From the NCBI RefSeq assembly GCF_901933205.1, contig NC_044582.1:12257820-12321819 (forward strand): a stretch of DNA of 64,000 bases, given 5' to 3'. The notes beneath the pieces are model-generated. The model saw only the letters and a program-made list of their open reading frames with translations, was not told where the DNA came from and made no database searches. Shown here piece by piece: positions 39,038 through 51,500 of this stretch (position 1 is the stretch's first letter; every line of letters starts with the position of its first letter). Made by a program: the position numbers and the translations under genes. This stretch comes from Camarhynchus parvulus. Taxonomy: Eukaryota; Chordata; Aves; Passeriformes; Thraupidae.

Positions 39038-39945
39038 CCAAAAGTCTAGGTAGACACATCCACAGCCTTTCCCTCTCCCACTCAGCAGTGGGTCAAGCAG
39101 TTCCTGCCTTTCCTAAACCCACCCAGGCTGGGCCTGATCCTTAGTTGTCCTGCACATGCCACTTGATGGCCCTCAAGATGACCTGCTCCAGGACTTTTCC
39201 CATCATCAAGATCAGGCTGACAATTCCCTGGATCCTCCTTCCAGCCCTTCTTGTGTGATGTTTGCCAGCTTCCAGTTGGCTGGGACCTCCCCAGTTAGCC
39301 TGGACTGCTGGTAAGTGACCATGGAGAGTGGCTCAGTGAGCACTGAGCTGCGTGTGTCCAAGTGGTGCATGGAGCAGGTCACTGACCTTGGGTTAGGGGA
39401 GCTTCATTCTACTCCCTGTTCCAGCTCTGGGGGCTGGGTACCCACAGAACAATTGCTGTCAATTTGCTCTCAAAGACTGCAGCAAAGAAAGCACTAAGTA
39501 TCTCAGCCTTTTCCTCACACTTTGTCATGATGTTTTGCCTCCCATCCAATAAATGATGGAGATTCTCCCAGAGCCTCCTTTAGTTGCTAACATATAGAAA
39601 TATTTTTATTGCCTTTTAAGGCAGTAACATACTTAAGTTCTAGTTGGGCTTTGACCCTTTAAATTTTCTCCTTGTATAAACTTATGACACCCTTGTATAC
39701 CTCCTGCATTGTTTGTTCCTTTTTCCTACATTCATAAACTCTCCTTTCCTTTTTTTTTTTTTTAGTTTTCCAGCCAAAGCTCTCAGTTCAGTTCAGCCAG
39801 GCTGGTCTCATTCCCTACTGGCTCCTCTTCCAGCACATAGGAACAGCCTGATCTTGTGCATCCAAGATTTCCTTCTTCAACAATGTCTACTGTCCCTGGA
39901 CTTCTCTGCCCTTCAGGATCACCTCCCAAGGGACACTGCAAGCAG
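39038..39945 (-). mobile_element. CR1 retrotransposon fragment, reverse transcriptase region (decayed)
   Basis: Read on the minus strand, this DNA matches the CR1 second open frame, which encodes endonuclease and reverse transcriptase. Visible peptide blocks are EKAEILSAFFAAVFESK (39513 down to 39463), followed soon by a stop, and QSRLTGEVPANWKLANIT (39307 down to 39254). Further along come GEGKAVDV and, after a one-base frameshift, VYLDF next to the reverse transcriptase motif A region near 39040. The expected peptide after LANIT is disrupted, and a stretch of about 25-30 bp seems lost near 39080. The 39946 side begins mid-frame. The fragment stops just at motif A, so it lacks the YXDD motif, the rest of the polymerase and the 3' end. 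It is a dead pseudogene-like copy. A T14 run at 39750-39763 is internal. Plus-strand open frames at 39315 and 39713 are antisense shadows. Confidence 0.9.
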
Positions 39946-40622
39946 ATTCAAAATTTATAAACTCTAGTGTATATAAATCATAGTTCAGGAAGTTCTCTGA
40001 AGCTCTTTGACTGAACCTAAACACAAAGATTCGCAGCTGCCTAGAGCCTGAAACATTCTGGTCATGAAACATTACCTCCCCAGCATGTGGTATGCCTATC
40101 AGCACAGAAGTGGTAAAAAAGAGCCAACTAACTTTATTTATTACATTTGTATTGCTTACAAAACCATTTACTTAATGGATGGATGTCATTAGCAGTCCAA
40201 CCACAAAAAAAGAATACAATGATGTGTTACATGGGTTCATTAAAATAATATTTCAAAGCAATCATTAGAAGAAGAAGCTAAAGATCCAAGAGACAGTAAG
40301 TTATCTGCAAATAAATGAGGCAGAACAAACATGTTTTGAAGTTAAGAAACATGTTTACAAATATAGTGCCCCATAAAAAAAGCGGGCACGAAGCTTAGAG
40401 ACTGCTGTTCATGCAACTTATTACACGAAGCAAAAAGGACAACTAGGTTTGAATCAAGGGCTCTCAAACCTTTGGTCAGTATGCTGTGCTCAGGAGAATG
40501 TGCCTGAACACAGAGAATGCAGAAGTTCAGTGAATAAAGCACAGTAAAGGGAAGGTTATGAGTAACAGTTCCTCAGACTAAAGACAGAAAACTACAGACA
40601 TTGCCACCTCCTACTGTGTATT

Positions 40623-40668
40623 AAAAAAAAAACAAAAACAACAACAGCAACAACAAAAAAAAACACAA
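40623..40668. repeat. (CAA)n / A-rich simple repeat
   Basis: A10 followed by CAAAAACAACAACAGCAACA and a further A-run. It is low complexity. Confidence 0.92.
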
Positions 40669-42533
40669 TCAAAAAAGACTCCCCATACTATTGCAGAATC
40701 AAAGAACATGCTCATGCTCACAGGCTTCCATGGTGAAATAAAAGCATTTTCAGTACATCAGACAAAGGTTGTAAGGACTATGCTGCTGTGACAGCTAGGG
40801 AATCGTAAGTTTGCCTTACAGTAAATTAAGCCAAAGAAACATGAGTGAAGGTTCTGGAGCATGATACCCATTTACTGGAACAGCTATTAGCAGAAAAGCA
40901 GAAAACAGAAACAGGGGGGAAATAGGCTTGTTGAAGCATAAAGGTAAAAAAGGCCAATACTGAAATCATGCTGGACAAATGCAACCAAGACAGATTTATA
41001 GCATAAAAATTTTGGAGAAGGACAAAGCACAAAAGTATAAAACCCACTCAATTTTTAATATATTCCTCTTCTCTCTAAAAAGAGACAGTGATGGTGATGA
41101 TTTTTGAACAAAATTTAGCCTAACTAGAGGGAAAAGAAATCCAGAAAATTAGCATAAAAGCTACCCTCATCTCATTACATATTAAATGCTCTACCTGATT
41201 TTCATTGTTTTTCTGAATGTATAAGTTTTTTAAAAATTGCTGTCAGGAAACTACAAGGACTAATAACCAGCTGCTTAGAATTGTCAGCACATTTAATTTT
41301 CTGGGCCACCTTCTATCTAATGAAATTAAGAAAGCTGTCTTCCAGACATCAAAGCACCCAGCAGCCGATGGCCTGAGAGGAGCTCCTGTTCCCCCCAAAC
41401 CACCTGTGCCACAAATGTTTTGTTATGGGCCAGCAGCATCACAACTGTTTCTGCATCAAACAGGCAGCATGAGAGTATGATTTAATAAAGAGTAAACTGA
41501 AGGGGGGAGAAAAGAACATTATGGAAAGGAAGTAACAGCTCCCAAGTTAACGTTGCAATCAATTCCTATTACAAAGCTCTCTTTTAGCAGTTCTATAATG
41601 AGACCTAGATTGGAAAAGGTGCTGAGCTCAAAAATTGTCAGATTTATGCAAAAGCAGAAGGGAAAGATTAAACAGGCTTTAGTTCTAGCCTGTTAAAACA
41701 TTGTCAGGTTTCAAAGACATCGATCATATTCCTTAGTCCCATTCTGACTTAAAAAAAATAAAATAAACCAAAACCTTTCTCTAGCACCCCTGAATCTTGC
41801 GGCTTTACCCAGTACTTAGCACTCCTTGGGCAGGCAAGCACTCACTGTACACCATGATAAGCAGCAGCAGTTAATAGGATGTCTATGTATTCTTGCCATG
41901 GATAGTTTGTATCATATCTGAGATACCTGGGAGCCTTACCATTTACTTTCTTCTGAGAGACAAAAAAAAACTTCTAAGAACTCAGCCAAAACCAAGGGAA
42001 AACCAAAGTAGGTTGACCTCAAGTTATCTTCTATGACCAGCTTCTTAAACTAGTATAGAATCATAAAAGACTCCCACAGCCTGGAAAGTTGTCTTTCCAT
42101 TTTTGTATTAGCCAAAATGTCTGCTTAACCAAATAAAAATGTTATATCTATTTTTTCAGGGAAGCAGCAAGGGAAGAGGTTATAGCATTTTACATTGTAC
42201 TTAAGTAAATCTAAATGACCAACATATATACAAGATAATATTAACTGGGCTAGAGAAAAGCAATGCTCATTTTTTAATTTATTGCCATACCCTTAAGTGT
42301 TTATTCAATATATCTCATTATTGGAAAACTTAGACTTGTTCAGTGTACCAGAATAGGAGCTGACAAAGAAATCTCAGCTGTTGTAATATCTCTGCCCTAA
42401 GGGATTGAGATGGGATAGGAAATGACAAAAGGAGGCAAGAACCTTTAAGCTAAAGGACAATGCAGGAAAAAAAGGTAAGTGTGAGATAAGACAATAAATT
42501 AGTAAGTGGTTATTTGTTTGGGTTTTTAGTATT

Positions 42534-42556
42534 AAAAAAAAAAAGGAAAAAAAAAA
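42534..42556. repeat. Poly-A run interrupted by GG
   Basis: A11, GG, A10. It is simple low-complexity sequence. Confidence 0.85.
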
Positions 42557-44485
42557 TCAGCCAAGAACTGAACCCGTCTTAGCTAAGAGCAGAATGATGC
42601 AAGTGCCACCAGGTGATAGAAGTGTCGGCCAGGAGATGCTGTGGGTGAGGGCAGCTCCTGCCTGGGGCAAGGAAAGCCCTGCTCAGCACACCCAGCCTTG
42701 CATGCAGCTGCCCAAGGCTGCAGAGCTGATGTTCCTCATCTCAGAACAAGGGGGGCATCCTGGGTGCAAGTGGGCCCCAGCCTGTGCAGGAACACCCAAG
42801 AGTTTCTGCATAAATAAATCATGAAGAAGATAAAACAACAAAGTGACCCATTTTGATCATGTCATTTTCACTGAGTCTGCCCTCAGGCTAATGCAGATTA
42901 ATCTTTTTCTCTGATTAACAACATCATTAAAGAAAATAAATAAAGTTCTCAAGAATGTGTGGAGTGTCACCACCTGCATATTTGCACAAATGTCATTTTC
43001 TGGAGTAAGCAAATCCAGGCCAGTGTGTAACACATGGCACATTGACCTCTGTGCTCATCTCTGCCAAAGCAAGGACTGAACACATTTGACAAAGGAGCTC
43101 TCAGACTGCAAAACACCATGAAAACCACATGAGGCAAGTCATAAATTTGTTAATTAGTTACAGGTTTATTGCAGGTGAAAAAATGAATATTTTTTTACAT
43201 TAATTTCCCTGTCACCCAAATGATAAGCTAAAATTTAATAAGCTTCATATTGCAAATATACTACAGAATGTGAATTATTAAGAGGCACCTGTAACTTTTA
43301 CTTGTGATGACAAATTCTAGAGGATTACTCATCACACATGAATCAGTCAACTTTTGCTCTTGAACTTTCAAGACCTACCTTACCCAAAGTATCTACAATC
43401 CTGCTACCCAGTGAGCTGTGAGGAGAAGCTGGTGACAATCACACATCACACAAAGCATTAGAAAAGTCTGAGTATGCCCTGAGATGACAGGATTAGTCCT
43501 GTCTGCAAGGGCCACCAAGCACTATGTCTATTTTTGTGCAGTGAATACCTAAGGAAGTATTTTACCAAGTATTAAAAAAAGTGCTGGGACCCACTTATAT
43601 AAATGAATATATAATTAATTTTATAAGTTCTTCTATGGATCATGGGAATTGAGCAATCAGATGAGCTTGTCAAGAAAGGTGTATATCACTTTGATAGGAT
43701 GCAGATTCTCACAAAATCAAATGCACTATTTTTTTTTTACTGCAGTTGTCACCCTGAAAAACTCATTAAACAGGCAAATATCCATTAAATACTAGATGGA
43801 TCAACTGTATAAATATTGTGAAACAAATTTCAAAGTCTTTCCTATCAGAACCATTGCTGAAACCCAGGCATGACTGAAAACCCCCAACTTTCCCTGGGCA
43901 ACCAAGATGAGGGCATTGAGGTAGTTAGGGGACCATGACAACTCACACCCTGAATTAACAGTGGTTCCAGCAGCTTTTACAGCTTCTCAAATTCTTTTAC
44001 TTTCCCAAGGAACAGCCACTGCTATCATCCTGCCCTCTTTGACCAACACCCTAAATAGTTCAGCTTGTCTAAGGAAAAGGGGAAACAAGAAAGGAAGAAA
44101 ATCCACCTCAGTTGCTCAGAAACTTTTTCCATAAAATCACCTCCAGTGTACTCCCTGCAAAGCCAGTGCTGAAGAACTAAACTAAACAGCTCCTAATTTA
44201 TTGCTTCTTTCATTCAGTGAGTGCTTAGAAAATCCAATACTGAATTCATTAATAATATTAAAGCACTAAATTCTCTGCTAAAGTTTACAGTTTCAATCAA
44301 CCACAATTCAACAATATTAAATTAGTGCAGCACAGCAGGTGAGAATTAAAAATTATGGTTACTAAACAAATAGGAAAACCCAAAAAAGGCTTTTATTGTT
44401 GTGACACATCTCTAATATGCTTCATAGCTGATTATTGGTACTGAAAAGATTAAAATTACTTAGTTATTTAAGAATGTGTTAGTCT

Positions 44486-44498
44486 AATATATATATAT
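44486..44498. repeat. Short (TA)n tract
   Basis: An alternating AT run of 13 bp with no other feature attached. Confidence 0.8.
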
Positions 44499-46839
44499 GT
44501 CTAATGCCTACTTAAGGAAAAGATTGTATTTTCAAAACTACTGATCAACAAGAAGTCTTGCACTGAGGTCCACAAAACCTTGGAGGCACTCAACATTAAA
44601 TAAAAAAAACCAAATGTGGATAAACACAGCTGTATGGGAGTAAATACAATTTCAAGTAAAAAAAAAAATCTATCTTCAATATTTATTTTGATTTTTATTT
44701 CTTGGGGATGAGAACTGGATTAATTTCAGGAAGAAGGTTGAGAGTAAGTGATTAAAGTGAGGGCACATGAGAGTCTCTGTGATTTTCTGGCCAAAAAAAA
44801 TTGTTCTTTCATTTGAAGGCATGGAAAGTAAAAGCACAGAAATATTAAGTTTCGATGGCTTGATTTTGTATCAAGTTTATGTAACATCTACAGGAAACCT
44901 CAACCCTCACAGACAGAAGAATCATCATCTTAAGAAAATCACTGTGATTGAGAAAAACCCACACCAGACAACAAGGGCAAACCCTTTACCCTCAGGGTAG
45001 GACTGCTCCAGGCAGCCTGATTTCACCAGTCTGGGCAGCTCCTGAAACTCAGTAACCTCTGCTGGAGAGATGCTGGAAGTCAGAGGAATTATCTGATTGT
45101 GAAGTAGTGAATTTCAGGGCAACAAAATCTTTCTACACAAACTGGCACCAACATAGTTCTGCCAGCATAGAAGAATGGGGACTCTTCTCTCACTGAAAAA
45201 ATATTAATGAAATTTTCGAAGAATTCCAAAATTAAATAACAGATTCAGCATATGCCTGAAAGGATACAAAGTCCACAGCTAGAAATCAGTGTGCACAACT
45301 AGTCAAATTATTTCATCTTGGAAAGCAACTGAACAAATTTGTTGGAAGGTGACATGACAAATTCTGGAAAAGTGTCCTAAACAGTTTAGTCTTGTCTTCA
45401 ATAGAAGCAATGATTTTGGGTTTAGTGTGAAATAATATTGTTTATGGGATTTTACCACCGAGTTTTGGAGAGATGTTTGAGCAGCAGAGAAAAGGGAAAT
45501 GCTAAAATGTTGGAAGTGATCATTGTACAGTGTATGCAGCTGGATATTGAGTTATGGAAAACTGACACAGCAGTAACAACCATGATCACACAAAACTGTT
45601 TGAATTTAAAATGGAGGAAATCAGATATATCTTCAGTGGACAGAGTATCAGAGGAACTTGGTAAACTTCTTCAGCTCAGACAAAACCCAGTGATATGACA
45701 TTTCCATGTGCCACAATCCATGGTATAAATGGATTTATCCTGGGCTGTACACAACACCACAACATGGATAAAGGCAACCAACTTCACCACCCTACGTGGG
45801 AAGTAACTGGAATTCAGCTGTGCTTATCTGAACAGAGTTTGTCTCATATGCTATTAAAAATCAGAGCATCACCATCAGTAAGACATGAGGACTGTGCCAC
45901 TGCAGCAAACCAGAAGTGAAACACTCCATTTCCACTTCCAGGCTGTTCTGCTTGGCTGTGCATTGAACAGCAAAGATGAGAAGCACAAAGCAGCAGATCG
46001 TTGTCCTTGAGAGCTCTGACCCCCAAATGAAGCCAGGTTTGCTTGCTCCATCTTCCAGGGCAAGAACTGTTTGACTGGAGACAGTTTTCTTTAATTAAAT
46101 TTATGTCACAGAAACATGGCTATTGCGTATTCAATCCAGACAAACTTCTGAACTGAAATTAGAGCTTTGTTATTTGGCAGCAAAACAGGCTTTGAGAAAC
46201 ACCAAGGAAGTTTATTTCAGGAGAGCAGACCCAGTAGCAAGAATGGACAGGGTGAAGTGTTTTTATAGCCAACACTTACATACTCAGGTAATACACACTC
46301 CAAGTGCTCAGTATTTGTAGCAAGTTTCATTTCTGCTTTACAGTTGAGAATGAAGAAGAAAAAGAACTTTACAGGCTGAAAGCACTCAACATGGACCTAC
46401 TGTGCCTCTCCTTTACCAGGAGTGTAAAACCTCCCTGACAGGAGAGAAAGCTGAAGCATCTGGCCAAGCTTCCTTTCCCATATACCTTGTGATAGCTTTA
46501 GGCTCTGCATGAAACCTGGGGGTGACCTGGTGCCCCTGCTCAGTGACACCACCCAGCTGTGCCCCCAGTCAGGAAAAGCTCCTGGCCTCAGCTCTGCCTG
46601 TGCACAATACACACAATGAATAAAAGGTGTAAATAAAAAAATAAAAGCTCCCTGGCACAGCCCTCCAGGGTCCTCAGAGCTCTCCAACACTGAGAGACAG
46701 TCCCACAGGCCCACTGGGGGCTGGGAAGGAGGAAAGCTCCCATATTGCTGACTCCCAGAGACCCATCTCAAGGCATACAAAAAAATTAATTACTCCATGA
46801 GGTACACAGCTACAGCATCACTTGAAGGTACGTGACATT

Positions 46840-47060
46840 TTTGGATAGTTCCCAGGCATTTGTGGCCAACAGGTGCCTGGTAGTTGCACAATTTTCTAAT
46901 TAGTTCATGTGCTGCACTTCAAAACTAATTACTGAAATGGCTGGATTATAATGTAGCAGGGAGTCATTCGTGTGCCACCTACCATTAAGGGGAGGGAAAT
47001 TTTGTGAAGGTTAATTAGCATTTTTAAAGTACTTTGGAGATTAAAAGCTTTAACTATATG
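46840..47060. promoter_or_regulatory. Candidate enhancer: three TAATTA sites in about 120 bp
   Basis: Three exact TAATTA homeodomain cores fall at 46898-46903, 46926-46931 and 47012-47017. By base composition about one per kilobase is expected. Between them are GGATTATAATG, GTCATTCGTG and CCATTAAGG. Just upstream is GGCATTTGTGGCCAACAGGTGCCTGG, written here in parts: GGCATTTGTGG, then CAACAGGTGCC with an E-box-like CAGGTG. The sequence is complex and non-repetitive. This pattern is typical of vertebrate developmental enhancers bound by LIM, PAX or other homeodomain factors, but the target gene is unknown and conservation is not shown. Confidence 0.3.
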
Positions 47061-48115
47061 CCTAATAAAAGAAGTAAAGGTAATACCTTCTATTCAGTGG
47101 ATTCCTTTTTGCATTGAAAGTGAATTACAAGGGTTGCTTTAAGTCCAAGAACATAAATTTTCATGTACAAGGAATTAAATCAACTCCCAACAGGATCAAT
47201 CTGTTAGAGGGTGGAGACCTCCAGCAAGACACAAATCATCAGAGGTGACCATGGCATCCTGATGTGAGAGAGGCAGCTGCTGGTTCCCAGGTAGAGGTTG
47301 TGTGCCACTAAAAGTAGACATTTCCCTATAACATGCCCTTGAACAGGTCAAAAAAATCAAACCATTATGAACAGGTAGCTTTTTAATTAAAATAATTCAC
47401 AGATATTCTCCTCTTGGGACACCTGCTGGCTGTTCTCTGCTCAGAAAACACCCACTGGTCTCTCCAAGAGGGGATCTATGTGCATCTGAATCTCAACTGA
47501 AGCTGCAGCCTCAGCACTTTTCACTCTTCTTGCCTACTGCCAAGATTTTCAGAGTGACAGAGGACATCAGAAACTTCCTTCATAAACACAAACTTATTTT
47601 CTTCAGACTTAGAGTTATATATAATAATATTTCATAAACTTATAATTGCTTTATGTGAGCTTGGAAGATATACAAATCATTATTAAGCATACATGTGTAT
47701 TTTGTGTTAATTCTGCTTCTTCCCCACAGTAATGGGGAAAAAAAGAGTTCATTAATTACAAAAAATACGTTCCAGTTATTTGGATCACATGATTACTATT
47801 TATGCTGTAAATCTAAAATTGTCATTGACTTAGAAAGTTATTACTGTCTTCAACAGAAAGATTATTTTAGTGCTACAGATGGTTGTCGTTTTATAGGCCG
47901 TTTTAATGACTTGTTCTTATATAATCTGTCATGCATTATTTTGTTGTTGTTATAAACTTTTTAAGTTTCATGTCAATCCATTTTGATGTTTACTAAACAG
48001 ATGGTGTTACAAAAAAAAGAAAAGGGAAAAGCATAATAATGACATTTAGTTCTCAAAAATACTCCAAAAGCTACACATTCATTTTGTCAAATATGAAATC
48101 CATGTCATTTGTTTA

Positions 48116-48127
48116 AAAAAAAAAAAA
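48116..48127. repeat. Poly-A run
   Basis: A short uninterrupted A-run after GTTTAAA, without any attached element. Confidence 0.8.
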
Positions 48128-48354
48128 CTTTGCACAGAAACAAAATTATGCATAAATTGTAAACTTAAACAGCTTAAAAAGCAGAGCACGAAATCAACTG
48201 AAAGAAGGTTTTTCTGAAAGGTTATTGAACTTCAAAAATGTTTGTCAATTAAGATATATAAAGAACCTATTTACTGTAGTTCCCAGCATTCCCTTTCCTT
48301 ATCCAAAGCACCACTGTCAAATAACTGCAGTAATTGCTAAGTCATGTAGATAAT

Positions 48355-48525
48355 TATTTAGTATACAGGTGTGACCCAGATGTGCTGCTTGAAATCTACT
48401 TGTGAGTTGTGGCCATTATGTAAGCACCTCAATTTGCAGAAAGTTTTGCTTTGTCATTGTGATCTTCATGATTCTTTTGTTTAATCAGCGCACTGTCATC
48501 AAATAGACACAAAGACTTGAAGAGC
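48355..48525. promoter_or_regulatory. Candidate conserved non-coding element
   Basis: A complex, non-repetitive run holds AGGTGTGACCC (T-box-like GGTGTGA), GAGTTGTGGCC, GCTTTGTCATTGTGATC (SOX-like CATTGTG) and CTTTTGTTTAATC. It lies in the middle of lower-complexity AT-rich DNA. The call is from motif density only. Confidence 0.22.
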
Positions 48526-51500
48526 TGAGCACCACAGCAAACAAAATTACACCTAAATGAACTTAGAGCTCTGAATATTGTAAATTCTACATTGAAACAA
48601 TAAAACTCTTCAATCTCAATTCACCAGTATGAGCTGAAAAAACTTTCCCTTCCCACCCACGACTTCTAAGATTTTGGAGAAATCCATCTCAAAATGTGAA
48701 TATCATAAAGTGAAGCATTCTTAGACAAGGAAATTCCAGAGTTCAGGATCCCTTAGCTCTACACATTCTATTCCTGTACTGCAATACAGACTTCAGCTGT
48801 AGAATAACCTTTCTCCCAAATAATTCCTCCTAATTTCAAACTGTAAATAATAGCTGCTTGTGGAGTTCATCTGATTAATCTTCAGTTTCTAGCAAATATT
48901 AATGTGACTAAAAGGGAGTATATTCAGCTGATAATAACCAGTGGAACTAGAGCACTAACATCATAAAAACCAATTCCAGCTGATGAACCTAACCATGCTT
49001 TTAAATAACCAAGAAAGGTTCTCTATTCATTTTAAAACAGGAAAAAGAGGAAGAAAAATCAGAAAATTAAATGGTTTTTGTTCCAGGGATGCTCCTGTAG
49101 TAAGTTTTCCACAAGTTTAGGCGGTTTTATGTTTATGATAAAATATCATGAGTAAAATACAACTAATTGGCCTATGTTAATTGTGTTACCTCCTTACAGC
49201 ATGCTGCAGTAGAAAAGGTATTATTCTGTATCTGCTTTCTTATCAAGCCAACAGATGTGTCCCAGCAGGAAGTTCCTTTGACAATATGTACTTAGCATGG
49301 TGATAATTCCTGCAAAATGTGGATTTCTCTTGACATAGGCAAAACACTATAAAGGAGGTAAAAAAAGCCATGATACAGATGGACTACTCTTGCTAAGGGA
49401 AGTTATTAAAATGTGCAAATTTGTGCAATTGTTTCTAAGAGGGAAAGACAGAGGTACTAAATTCCCATTGTCCTAACAAGAACAAGCATCTGTTAGTGCA
49501 GTAAGTGGCTCATTGGGCATGACATGGGCCTCAATGTTTATATTCCTGGTATGTAAACTGGGCAAAATTTATCTCTGGTGCAGCTCCATTTAAGTCCTTG
49601 GAATTCCACCAAGTCTACATCTGATTCAATGGTGATCATTAACAATAAGCTAAAAGAAGGGCTATTATCAAGTCTGATGTCATTGGCTTTCATCAGTCTT
49701 CTACAGGGAAAAATTAGAGTTGACTTGAACTCAGGATGACTTCAGGGTTTGTTAAAATATATTTGGATTAGTACAGTATCAATTTCTCATTAAACTGAAC
49801 TCATTCAGGCAGTGATTGCAGAGAATAAAACTAAGTGTAAAACTTCCTACCTTCCTCAATAGTGTGTATATTTTTAAAGCACTGAAGACCCTCATTCATT
49901 AAAGAAGCACAACTCCAGCCATCTCTGAGTACAGTCATAAAAGTGACTGTATCTGTGGCTACAGGGGTATATTTAATGAATAACGTTTAGTGTCCTGAAC
50001 AGACAAAACCAAGTTGCTCTAACAGACCCTGCTTTATCTCCATCTCTGGCTCCATTTGCATGCCTGTTGTGCCAGCCATTGGGCTTTAAATCAGTGCAAT
50101 CAACTGTCCAGCAGGAAAAAATAAAACTACTTGAACCATCTTTTAACAAGATGAAAGGGCTGGACAAAAGACTTCTCAGGGCCAAGCTTTATGTTACATA
50201 AGTGATGACTTTCACTTCAAATAAGAGTGTCTGCAAACACACTTGTTTCAAAGCACACTCATTGTTGCTGTGCTCAATCTGGGCTATGCTGGATGCCACA
50301 CACACAGTGCACTCCACTCTGGCCCACAGTGGAAGGCTAACAAGTCTCACATTCCCCTGTCTGCAGGCTGGAAGAGGCTGGATAAGTCACAGTCAAAGCA
50401 ATACCAATGCTTTATCAGAACAGACACATCTTTAGGCTGCCATGTGTGAGAGTATCACCTGAAAGCAGCCAAGCAGCAGTCAAAAATCACAGCCCCAGCA
50501 CCAGGCTGGATGTCTATGAGAAGTAACAGATTAATGTGTACTAAAACCTCATCACTCCCACAAAAGAGGCTGAAGAAGTGACCTTAAAGGATTTGTCTAC
50601 AGGAAATTTCACCATGAACTTTTAGAACTATGTTTAAACAAAACAAAAAACCCCACAGGGTCTGCAGAGAAGTTGCTGCTGCCTGATGCAATTCATTACA
50701 ATTTTACAGAAAGGTTAAACAAATTCTGCTGGTTGCTTGATTTAATTCTGTACCAAATATGAGACCACCTTGCTGTCTGTAATTTTCCATTATTATTTAG
50801 CAAATTCTCTCACAGGTCTGTCTATAAGTATTCCAGTTTTCCATGATTCTGTGACTTTCACAGCCAAATCCATTAACCACTTTGGGTTTTTTTTTTTCCC
50901 AAAGGCTGTACATAGAAGCATCACTTGGGGTCTGAAAGTTATCTTATTAGGAGAGGTTGAAAGCACACAGAAATTGCAAAAAAAATATGGTAGATAAAGC
51001 AAGGCGTGGATAAAACTTAAACCATCTTTATGAAAAAAGCTTATAGCATTTTTGCTACTCTAGCACTTCCATCAGTGAGAAAGGCTCTCCTCGTGCATCA
51101 GTCCAAAGGCATGATTTGAGGCATGATTTCAACTCCTCTTGCCCTTAATTTCAGTGCTCTCTCTTCCTCTCCCTGTTTTTGCACCTTTATTTTCAAATAG
51201 AATGAGGAGTGTGAATGCTTGAAGTACAGACTGTTCTCCAACACTCTGTCCCCTAGGAGATGCTGACACAGCTAAGGATCAGAATTCCATGGAAACTAGA
51301 AAACTTTTTCAAAGGGAACACCACAAGAACATTTTCAAAAACATTTTCCTTAATTTTCTTTTTGGAAATAGATTAATAACTTCACCTAAACTTTGCAATA
51401 TTATCAATAAAAAAGTGCAAACATGATGAAACCATTCAGCCTAAGATCTAAAATGTGTTTGTATCAGACCTTAGCCCTGAAAATAAAATCTGGAAGATCT

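Noticed and set aside
39315..39967. Plus-strand open frames of 60 and 84 codons
   Set aside because: They are antisense to the CR1 reverse transcriptase fragment.
42058..42095. TAGAATCATAAAAGACTCCC, resembling a minus-strand CR1 tail
   Set aside because: Only the first ten bases fit. The following sequence lacks the GGTTGGAA block expected next.
43915..43932. Let-7-like string GAGGTAGTTAGG
   Set aside because: It departs from the let-7 seed extension after nine bases, and I see no hairpin partner nearby.
50840..50862. ATGATTCTGTGACT resembling a CR1 terminal repeat
   Set aside because: No CR1 sequence lies upstream of it. It is a short chance match.
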